A stretch of 32,556 bases of DNA from a virus. The translations under genes were made by a program, and so were the position numbers. The stretch covers positions 1 through 32,556 of the IMG/VR virus record IMGVR_UViG_3300028388_002120, one strand, 5' to 3'. This document shows, piece by piece, positions 8,244 to 17,400 of this stretch (positions within the stretch are counted from its first letter, which is position 1; the number at the start of each line of letters is the position of its first letter). The notes below the pieces were generated by a model. That model worked only from the letters and a program-made list of their open reading frames with translations, was not told the DNA's origin and made no database searches.

Positions 8244-9987
8244 AGTAGGGTCCGCTACAACAAACAGTTTAAAATTTGTTGAGCCTGGAGCAGTAATTAA
8301 ATTTGTTACAGGCGATCCTAATAAATGTTTTGATAAAAATAATAATATTGTAAACCGACCAGTAACACAAGCTGGCGATAAAGAATATATTTGGACTAAG
8401 GTTTTACAAGTAATAGGAACAGGTGCAAATTTAGAAACTTATCAAGGTCCCATCACACTAGCAGATAAGATTCCATCAGGTGCAACCGTTGATGAAATTT
8501 TACCAAAATTAGCTGAAAGTTTAACTGACGACCTGAAGGTAGAAATTATTGACCAAACATTTGCTTATAATGATTTTGGACTACGTTATGATGTAGATGC
8601 TAGACAATGGCGGCTAATTAAAAATTCTAACCTTGATAAAACAAGTAGTTTTAACACAGGCTTTACAGGCGATGTTTCTAATTTAAATCTCGACAGTAGT
8701 TGGTTAATACTGTTTGAAACAAACGGCGAAACATATACAGTCACTTATAGGGGACTTCGTTACATATTCGAAAGTGATAAAGAAATTAGATTCTACTATG
8801 ACTCTAATGATAAGGTATATGACAATAAAACAGGAAAAGTTATAAAGGATAAAATTAGTGTGCTTAGTATCAATACTAAGCCTGATGATACAAGTGCCTT
8901 TACTAATGGCTTTCAATGGGAAATATTAGAAGAATATAGAGACGGTGAAGGTTATGTAGATAGCACTAAAGTAGAAATTACATTTGCTGACCAAGACAAC
9001 GACGGCACAATTGATGATCCTGATTTGTTTAATAATATTGTTGGTCCAGATCCAAGTCGTTCTAATGTAGGTAAAATTATAGTTTTAGAAAAATATTTTA
9101 CTGAAGCAGGAACAGAAGATTTCCGCTATATAGATTATGAGCAAGCCGGCATACGCATAGGACGAGGCGATCCACTTTTATTAAGTTTGTATAACGACGG
9201 TGACGTATTTTATGATCAAGATACAAATACATTTAAATATCTAAATGCATCTATTCCAGAATTAATTGTTACATCTAATTATAGAGCATTCAAAGGCAGA
9301 GATAAATTAAAATTCCATTATGTGCATGTGGCAGATAGTAATAAACGTATTGATCCAAGTGCAAGCAATTTAATTGATGTTTATATGTTAACAAAAGGAT
9401 ACGACAGAAACTTTAGATTGTATCTAGATAATCAATTAAGTCAGCGTCCTTTACCGCCAAGCAGCGACGAACTATTCCGATCTTATGGTTCTGAAATTAA
9501 TAAAATAAAATCAATATCCGATGAAGTTGTATATCATCCGATAAAATATAAAGTGTTGTTTGGTCCTAAGGCAAACCCAGATCTACAGTCAGTGTTTAAA
9601 CTAGTCAAAAATCCAGATCTAGTTTTAAACGATAACGACATAAAAACACGAGTAATTGATGCAATCAACCAGTATTTTGCGTTAGAAAACTGGGATTTTG
9701 GAGATACGTTTTATTTCCAAGAATTGGCGACATATATAATGAATACTCTAGCACCAGACCTAGTAACAATTGTAATTGTTCCAAAACAAACAAATCAATC
9801 ATTTGGTAGTTTATTTGAAATACGTTCAGAATCAGATGAAATTTTTATTAACGGTGCAACAGTTGATGATGTAGAATTGATCAATGAAATTACAGCATCG
9901 AGATTAAACGCAAGCGGTAATGTAGTTACAGCAAGTTCTATTACAAACAGTACCGGTATCCAAAGTAGTACAACAGGAAGTTATTAA
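8227..9987 (+). CDS. gp6: gp6-like baseplate wedge protein, C-terminal part (+1 frame)
   Basis: Open frame of 586 residues that continues gp6: RVGSATTNSLKFVEPGAVIKF, then WTKVLQVIGTG, DFGLRYDVDARQW and YTVTYRGLRYIFES, a pattern I recall from gp6 of T4-like cyanophages. The frame opens at 8227, after TAG 8224-8226. There is no ATG near its start. The nominal GTG at 8860, with AGGA at 8846-8849, lies in the middle of conserved sequence and would drop about 211 residues, so it is unlikely to be a real start. The last residues are Ser/Thr/Gly-rich. Its TAA shares one base with the ATG of the giant gene. The 8244-8859 stretch is therefore coding, not intergenic. Confidence 0.75.
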   Translation, partial: YIKVFRVGSATTNSLKFVEPGAVIKFVTGDPNKCFDKNNNIVNRPVTQAGDKEYIWTKVLQVIGTGANLETYQGPITLADKIPSGATVDEILPKLAESLTDDLKVEIIDQTFAYNDFGLRYDVDARQWRLIKNSNLDKTSSFNTGFTGDVSNLNLDSSWLILFETNGETYTVTYRGLRYIFESDKEIRFYYDSNDKVYDNKTGKVIKDKISVLSINTKPDDTSAFTNGFQWEILEEYRDGEGYVDSTKVEITFADQDNDGTIDDPDLFNNIVGPDPSRSNVGKIIVLEKYFTEAGTEDFRYIDYEQAGIRIGRGDPLLLSLYNDGDVFYDQDTNTFKYLNASIPELIVTSNYRAFKGRDKLKFHYVHVADSNKRIDPSASNLIDVYMLTKGYDRNFRLYLDNQLSQRPLPPSSDELFRSYGSEINKIKSISDEVVYHPIKYKVLFGPKANPDLQSVFKLVKNPDLVLNDNDIKTRVIDAINQYFALENWDFGDTFYFQELATYIMNTLAPDLVTIVIVPKQTNQSFGSLFEIRSESDEIFINGATVDDVELINEITASRLNASGNVVTASSITNSTGIQSSTTGSY

Positions 9988-12900
9988 TGGCTTACAATAA
10001 AGATCAAACAGAATCACCATTGCCAGTTGGAAATGATGAAAAGCGTACTAGCATTGACTTTTTGCCAAAGTATTTTAGAACACAGGCAAATAAAAAACTA
10101 TTATCGAGCACTTTAGATCAACTAATTCAACCAGGTGTTGCGGAAAAATTAAGCGGTTACTACGGTCGCACTACTGCTAAAAGTTTTAGAGCAAATGATA
10201 CATACATTGAAGATGTGAGCGAACAAAGACAAACTCGTCAGCTAGAACCTGCGACAGTAGTCAAAGACGATCTTAAAAACGTACTATTCTACGGTGATTA
10301 TCCTGATTATGTAAATCAGATCACAAATTTTAACGGTAATGCTGTAAATCAAAGTCTACTTAATTCGCAAGAATATTATGCATGGAATGCTAATATTGAT
10401 TGGGACAAGTTTGTAAACTTTCGTGAGTATTATTGGTTACCTAACGGTCCTCAAACAGTTACAGTCTTTGGACAATCAAAAGATGTAACCAGCACATATA
10501 CTGTTACTGCTGAACTACAAGACGATAATACGGTATACAAATTTAGTCCTCCAGGGTTTACCCCAAATCCAAGTTTGCGTTTGTTTAGAGGACAGACATA
10601 CCGTTTTGAAATCAACACTCCGGGACATCCTTTTAGTTTTTCTACTAATTTAAACTTCGCTGATACTCCTTCGGAAGTCAAACAAACAGACAGTGGATTG
10701 TGGATTGTAAGCACCATTGGCGGCGGCGAAAATGAAAGCTCTCTATATGTTCAAGGTATGCGAGCATACGACCTAGAAGGAAATGAGATTGCTCCTGTGA
10801 ATATCGAAGAAGGTGTTTTGGAATTTGAAATACCTTTAGAGGCACCTGATCGATTGTATTATGCAAGCAAAAATAGTATTAATACAAGCGGACTTGTAAA
10901 AGTTATGGATATAGAAGAAAACACTGCTATCGATATAACTGAAATTATTGGTAAAAAAACTTATACAAGTTCTAACAAAGTAAAATTTACAAACGGCTTA
11001 AAAGTCCGTTTTGTAGGAGAAGTAATTCCTGAAATTTATAATTCTGACGAATGGTATGTAGAAGGCGTTGGAGATAAAATCCGTCTTGTTAAAGAAAGTG
11101 ATTTAACTATTCCTGCAAGTTATAGTGAAGATATTCCTGTACCATTCGATAGTGCCGGTTTCGATAGACTGCCATTCGGAAATGCAAATAGTTATGCAGG
11201 CACAAAGGATTATATAGTTGTCAATAGGGCAAGTGTTGATAGAAATGCATGGACAAGATATAACAGATGGTTTCATAAAGATGTTATAGAACAAAGCGCA
11301 ATATATAATAGATCTCCGTCGGAACTTGATCAAACAGCCAGAGCAAGTAGACCGATTATAGAATTTGAAGCAGGACTAAAACTTTATAATTTTGGAACAC
11401 AGGCAAAGCAAGACATTGATCTTATTGACACTGTAACAACAGATGCATTTTCAAATGTAGAAGGTGCATCGGGGTATAATATTGATGGCATTGCTCTTGC
11501 TGAGGGAATGAGAATTATTTTTTCAGCAGAAACTGATATTAGGGTAAAAAATAAAATTTATAAAGTAAGTTTTATTACGCATAATGGAAATAGGCAAATT
11601 AGCTTATTAGAAACTGATGATACTATTCCGCAAGAAAATGAAACCGTATTGGTTAAAAACGGTAACACAAAAAGAGGGCAATTATATTGGTTTAACGGAA
11701 ATATATGGCAATTAGGACAATTAAAGAGTGACGCGAATCAGTGTCCTCTTTTTGATATGTTTGATAAAAATGGAAATAGTTTCGGTGACAATACAGTATA
11801 TGATACTACGTCATTTAGAGGAAATAAAGTTTTTGCATATATCGAAGGAACCGACGAAGCTATTGATACTGAATTAGGGTTTCCGTTAACATATAGATCG
11901 ATTGAAAATTTTGGCGACATTAGTTTTGAATTTCCACTTATTAGTGATACATTCAATTACCAGCAAGATGACGATCTTGTAGAAGTAAAAACAGAAACTG
12001 GTTATTTACGAAAGTATGAAGATCTAAATAATTATGCAAGCCAAAACGGCTGGGCGAAAGCAAATAAGTTAAGTAGACAAGCAGTAATTAGACAGTATGT
12101 TGTTGAAACACAAACAAATGATTTTGCAATTGATGTTTTTGATCGTAGTGGAGATTTAAACGATCTCCAAGTAAAAGTTATTTTAAATAACGTTTTACAA
12201 GCTGAAAATATCAAATATGAAATAAACAGAATAAACGGTGTAGCATATATTAGATTTACAAATGATCTAAGTGTAGATGATAATCTTATTTTAAAATGCT
12301 ATAGTACTACCAATAAAAACAAAAATGGATATTACGAAATTGCACATAATCTAGAACGTAATCCTCTCAATACAAATATAGGAGTGTTTACCCTAGGCGA
12401 AGTTATTGATCATGTAAACACTATTACAGAAGAACATCCAGATTATAATGGAAATCCCTATCCAGGAGCCAGTAATTTAAGAGATATTAGTAATCTTGAT
12501 AGTTATGGTAAGCGTTTTGTAAAACACAGCGGTCCTGTTAATCTTGCACTTTATCATTTAGTTGACAAAGAAGCAAATATAATTAAAGCACTTCGTTTTG
12601 CAAGAGCCGAGTATGCAAAGTTTAAGAGACTTTTTATACAAACTGCTGAAACACTTGGGTACGATGGTCCTATAAAACAGCATGTAGATTTAATTATGCA
12701 AACCATCAACGCTCAAAAAACAGAGCGCATGCCTTTTTATTTTACAGACATGTTACCGACCGGCGGATCAAAGCGTTTAGAGTATAATATAACAGCCAGT
12801 ACAGGCGAATACTTTGCGCTATCTAAACCATTTACGTTAACTGAAAAAACTGCTAAATCTGTGCTTGTATATCTCAATGGATTACAGTTAACTTATAACA

Positions 12901-14435
12901 AAGATTACACTTTTAATGATCAAGGATTTGTAAGAATTACAACAAATACAAATCCGGGCGATCTTGTTGAAATTTATGAATACGATACAACTGACGGAAG
13001 TTATGTTCCCAGCACACCATCAAAACTTGGATTATATCCTAAATATGAACCTCAAATATATATAGATGATACAACCCTTGAACCTAGACAAGTAATTCAA
13101 GGGCACGACGGTAGTATTGTTTTAGCCTATGGTGATTTTAGAGATCAATTGCTATTAGAATTAGAATTAAGAATTTTTAATAATATTAAACAAGAGTATC
13201 GTCCTGATATATTAGATATAAATGATTTTGTAGGCGGTTTCTATAGAAATACAGGATTTTCTAAAACTGCAATTGATGGTCCTATTATTGCAGATTTTGT
13301 TGAATGGTCGAATATTGCTGGCGATCCTGATTATACTACAAGTGAGTTTTATGAAACAGGAAACGGATTTACTTATAATTATAATAGTATGAGCTCTCCT
13401 AACAATGATGTACTTCCTGGATTTTGGAGAGGAGTTTATCGTCAAGCATATGACACTGATCGTCCTCATACTCATCCTTGGGAAATGCTTGGATTTACTA
13501 TTAAACCTACATGGTGGGAAATGGTATATGGTCCTGCACCTTATACGAGTGCCAACCTTATACTTTGGGAAGACCTAGAACAAGGCGTTATCCGTGAACC
13601 CAATGTACCTGTACAAAGAAATAAAAAATATGCAAGACCCGGCCTCACCAATCATATTCCAGTGAATGATCAAGGACAGCTTTTAGATCCACTAGCAAGC
13701 AATTATGCTCAAAATTTTATACAGTCTAGAACTAGAGATCTGTTCAATTATGGTGATGAAACGCCTGTTGAAAGTGCTTGGCGCAAGAGTTCAGAATATC
13801 CATTCGCACTTATTACATCATGGATACTTAATCAGCCTACAAAAATAATTGGTATTGGATTTGATCTTAGTAGAATAGAGAGAAATCTAGTAGGAAATCT
13901 AGTTTATACAGAATCTGATGTAGTAATAAGATTAACAGATCTTGTATTTCCTAATACGTTTGAAGATAATTTACGTGTAACTACAAGTGGACTTGTAAAT
14001 TATGTTTATAATTACATGGCAAGTAGTACTACTGCAATTTATGAGAATTATCAAAATAATATTAAAAATATCAACAATCAGCTTTCAATAAAAGTTGGCG
14101 GCTTTACAGAAAAAGACAAGTTTAAATTAATTCTAGATAGTCGTACACCTTTAAATAAAGGCAACGTTTTTGTTCCAGAAGAAAACTATCAAATTTTCCT
14201 TAATACAAGTTCGCCTATTGATACGGTAAGTTTTAGTGGAGTTATAATACAAAAAGAAGCTGCTGGTTATATTATCAAGGGCTACGATAAAGAACTTTCA
14301 AAGTTTACATATTATGAACCTGTTGTAAAAACAAATGATCCCGTTATCAATGTCGGCGGAGTAAGTGAAGAGTATGTTGACTGGAACGAGCGTAAACAAT
14401 ATGTTAAAGGTCAAAATGTAAGATACAACGGTTAA
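9987..14435 (+). CDS. Giant baseplate/tail structural protein, N-terminal part (T4 gp7 position)
   Basis: The first 1482 residues of a giant virion protein. ATG 9987 overlaps the gp6 TAA (TAATG) and has AGGAAG at 9975-9980. The N-terminus (SIDFLPKYFRTQANKKLLSS, then GVAEKLSGYYGRTTAKSF) resembles large structural proteins that follow gp6 in T4-like marine phages. Visible modules are a cupredoxin-like segment near residues 190-225 (FRGQTYRFEINTPGHPFSF), beta-sandwich modules near 12094-12312 and 12765-12990, and an aromatic-rich block near 13430-13620. The frame stops at TAA 14433-14435 inside a perfect 28-bp tandem duplication. Without the extra copy it reads straight into the next frame, giving about 5005 residues in all. 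The gp7 role is inferred from position only; T4 gp7 has 1032 residues. Confidence 0.75.
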   Translation: MAYNKDQTESPLPVGNDEKRTSIDFLPKYFRTQANKKLLSSTLDQLIQPGVAEKLSGYYGRTTAKSFRANDTYIEDVSEQRQTRQLEPATVVKDDLKNVLFYGDYPDYVNQITNFNGNAVNQSLLNSQEYYAWNANIDWDKFVNFREYYWLPNGPQTVTVFGQSKDVTSTYTVTAELQDDNTVYKFSPPGFTPNPSLRLFRGQTYRFEINTPGHPFSFSTNLNFADTPSEVKQTDSGLWIVSTIGGGENESSLYVQGMRAYDLEGNEIAPVNIEEGVLEFEIPLEAPDRLYYASKNSINTSGLVKVMDIEENTAIDITEIIGKKTYTSSNKVKFTNGLKVRFVGEVIPEIYNSDEWYVEGVGDKIRLVKESDLTIPASYSEDIPVPFDSAGFDRLPFGNANSYAGTKDYIVVNRASVDRNAWTRYNRWFHKDVIEQSAIYNRSPSELDQTARASRPIIEFEAGLKLYNFGTQAKQDIDLIDTVTTDAFSNVEGASGYNIDGIALAEGMRIIFSAETDIRVKNKIYKVSFITHNGNRQISLLETDDTIPQENETVLVKNGNTKRGQLYWFNGNIWQLGQLKSDANQCPLFDMFDKNGNSFGDNTVYDTTSFRGNKVFAYIEGTDEAIDTELGFPLTYRSIENFGDISFEFPLISDTFNYQQDDDLVEVKTETGYLRKYEDLNNYASQNGWAKANKLSRQAVIRQYVVETQTNDFAIDVFDRSGDLNDLQVKVILNNVLQAENIKYEINRINGVAYIRFTNDLSVDDNLILKCYSTTNKNKNGYYEIAHNLERNPLNTNIGVFTLGEVIDHVNTITEEHPDYNGNPYPGASNLRDISNLDSYGKRFVKHSGPVNLALYHLVDKEANIIKALRFARAEYAKFKRLFIQTAETLGYDGPIKQHVDLIMQTINAQKTERMPFYFTDMLPTGGSKRLEYNITASTGEYFALSKPFTLTEKTAKSVLVYLNGLQLTYNKDYTFNDQGFVRITTNTNPGDLVEIYEYDTTDGSYVPSTPSKLGLYPKYEPQIYIDDTTLEPRQVIQGHDGSIVLAYGDFRDQLLLELELRIFNNIKQEYRPDILDINDFVGGFYRNTGFSKTAIDGPIIADFVEWSNIAGDPDYTTSEFYETGNGFTYNYNSMSSPNNDVLPGFWRGVYRQAYDTDRPHTHPWEMLGFTIKPTWWEMVYGPAPYTSANLILWEDLEQGVIREPNVPVQRNKKYARPGLTNHIPVNDQGQLLDPLASNYAQNFIQSRTRDLFNYGDETPVESAWRKSSEYPFALITSWILNQPTKIIGIGFDLSRIERNLVGNLVYTESDVVIRLTDLVFPNTFEDNLRVTTSGLVNYVYNYMASSTTAIYENYQNNIKNINNQLSIKVGGFTEKDKFKLILDSRTPLNKGNVFVPEENYQIFLNTSSPIDTVSFSGVIIQKEAAGYIIKGYDKELSKFTYYEPVVKTNDPVINVGGVSEEYVDWNERKQYVKGQNVRYNG

Positions 14436-14458
14436 AGGTCAAAATGTAAGATACAACG
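14403..14458 (+). repeat. Perfect 28-bp tandem duplication that breaks the giant gene
   Basis: Bases 14403-14430 and 14431-14458 are identical copies of a 28-bp unit beginning GTTAAAGGTCAAAATG and ending ATACAACG. Because 28 is not a multiple of three, the second copy shifts the frame by one and exposes TAA at 14433-14435. Deleting one copy restores WNERKQYVKGQNVRYNGVYY, a continuous CBM5/12-like motif. The duplication is thus recent, or an assembly overlap error. Confidence 0.95.
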
Positions 14459-17400
14459 GAGTATACTATCGTGTAACAAACAGTCATGTAAGCTCTACAG
14501 ATTTTGACGAAAATAATTTTGCTAAATTATCTTCTTTACCGCAAGTGGGTGGCAGAGATGCAGTGTTAAGACGAACGTTTACTCAAAGAGAACTAACATT
14601 ACCTTACGGCACACTAATAAGAACAGTACAAGAAGTTGTAGATTTTATTTTAGGATATCAAGAGTGGTTAAAAAATCAAGGTATTATATTTGAATACTTC
14701 AATGAAGAAACTAATCAAATTGAAGACTGGAACTTCTCAACAAAAGAATTTTTATTTTGGACCACCCAAAATTGGGCAGCAGGCAGTGTAATAGCATTAA
14801 GTCCTGGTGCACAGGAAATACGTTTTAAGAGAGATTTTGTTGTTGTAGATAATATTTTTGACGATTTTTACAATTACAGTTTATTAAAAGCCGACGGCAA
14901 AAAACTTGAAAGACGATTTAGCTCTATTGCTAGAGATAGCGAAAATGATTTTGGTTTAAGATCAAAAAACACAGCAGACGGCATTTATGCAATTCGTTTA
15001 CCGTTAGTACAAAAGGAACACATAGTCCTTCTAGACAATAAAACTGTGTTCAATGATTATATCTATGATCCGGAAGCAGGATATCGCCAAGAGCGTATTC
15101 GTGTTACCGGCTTCCGCTCTGACGCATGGTCCGGCGGATTAAACATTCCTGGATTTATTTACGATAATGCCAGCGTAACAGAGTGGGAAGCATGGAAAGA
15201 CTATTCAATTGGATCACTTGTAAAATATAAAGAATTTTATTATGTTGCATTGGGTAACTTAACTGGCGTAGAAGTTTTCAATAGTTCTGACTGGGAACGT
15301 TTGGAAGAACGCCCACAAGCACAGATGTATCCTAACTTTGACTATAGAATCAATCAATTCGCAGATTTTTACGATCTTGATAGTGATAATTTTGATGTTG
15401 AGCAACAGAAACATGCACAGCATCTTATAGGTTATCAAAAACGTCAATATTTGCAAAATATTATCAACGACGAAGTAAGCCAATTTAAATTCTATCAAGG
15501 ATTTATTCAAGACAAAGGCACAATTAATTCTTTAACAAAATTATTTGATGCACTTGCAAGTGCGGACAAAGATAGTTTAGAGTTTTATGAAGAATGGGCT
15601 GTGAGATTAGGACGCTATGGCGCTACTGATAACTTTGAAGAAGTAGAATATATAATTGATGAAAAGGAATTAAAACTTGACCCTCAACCTATCGAATTAG
15701 TTGATAGTATTCCGCCTAACGATGTTGATCTAACATATAAATTATCTAGAGGTGATGTATACAGCTCACCTAGGAATTACGATCATGCACCGTTTCCAAT
15801 TACAACAAATCCACAAGCAACAACTCGTTCTGCAGGATACGTTTTTGATCAAGATGTAAGATTTAGAATTGATAATAAAAGCGATATGATCGGAAAGAGT
15901 ATTAGTGTTATTGGTCCCGAAGATTATATTTGGGTCACAGGTCGAGAGGAAGATTGGGACGTTCTACAGCTTATTAACACTGATTATAGAGTAATAGACA
16001 TTCAAGTTGAAGATGAAGGCGCTGATGGGCTAGGTCAGTCGGTTACTCCGACTGCAATTTTTACACTTGATAGATCTGCGGAAGACTTCGATATAAATCA
16101 AGTAATTGGAATGTCAAACGTAAAAGAGCAGAACAAAGGATTTTTTGGAATTATTGAAATCCAAAATAATAAAATCACGGTCGAAGTTGCATCAACACAA
16201 GTATTAGTTCCAAAAGAGGAAGACGAAGAAATTAATGGTTATATTGCTGTTCTTAGAAGTGTAAGAGCAAAGTCTACGTCGAATCAATCTCCTATCGAAG
16301 TAGCTAATAACACCTTTGGAAATAATACACTACTTGATAAACAAAGAGTTTGGATTGACGGTATTACTGAAACTTCGTGGAAAGTGCTGCAAAAAGAAAA
16401 ATCGTTTGATACTTACTATCAAGTAATAAATCCAGACAACACTGTAAGTAATAGTGTTGAGTTTGGAAGTGATATTGCAGTAAATAGATCCAATACTGTT
16501 ATGGTAGTCGGTGACAAAAATAATAGTAAGATTCATTCTTATGTGAGACCGAGTATTTCAAATGAATTTCAATTAGTCGAATCTAAAGATCCAAATACAA
16601 GTATCAATGGCTTTGGCGATAATATTGCAATAAGTGAGGATTCAGAGATACTTATTGTTGGATCACCAGAAGCAACAGGATTTAGCAGTAATTTTGTTGG
16701 TAATTATAGTAAGTCTATATCTTATCAACAAAATTCTATTGTAAAATATCAAGAAAATTACTGGAGTGCTATAAGACAAGTGCCTGCAGAAAATAATGCA
16801 GTTACATTTACTACATTTGACAGTTATGCATTTATTGAAAAAAATAATGATAGTAGTAAACTGGATCTTTTACTACAAGGCACTCCTTATCTTGCAAACG
16901 AACTTACTGATCACTTATTAGTTAAGGCTCCTATAGATCAATATAGAGCAACAGAAGCGGGAGATAAACTTTATCTTAGATGGAATCTATACACTAACTT
17001 TAACAGAGTCGAAGGTAGTAATATCGCAGTTCAACCGTTTCCAACAAGGATCAATACTGCTAATACAGGACAATATAAAGCCCCTGATGCAAACTTTATA
17101 AACGGTGAGCATGTAATTGTTGAAAAAATTGATCAAGTTATTTTGTTGACTGAATATGCAAATCCTCCTAAAGAAGGCGACATAGTTAGTACAAGTAGCG
17201 GTCAAGGTACAGTAGACAAAGTCTTCAAGAAAGACTTTAGTATGGTATTATATATTAAAAATATAAACGGAGAATTTTTAGAACAAGATGATTTATTCTT
17301 AAATGAGCAGTTGGTTGGTTCTTATCAAACACCTCATTATAATACTGCTTCTGGAACAGGAGGTTGGTGGTATATCAACACAAACAATCAGTATTTTACT

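Noticed and set aside
8244-8859. A 616-bp intergenic region
   Set aside because: The +1 frame is open throughout and gives gp6-like sequence, so it is coding.
14436-14544. An intergenic gap between two separate giant genes
   Set aside because: The frame is open from 14422 and continues the protein once the duplicated 28 bp are discounted; GTG 14545 has no ribosome binding site.
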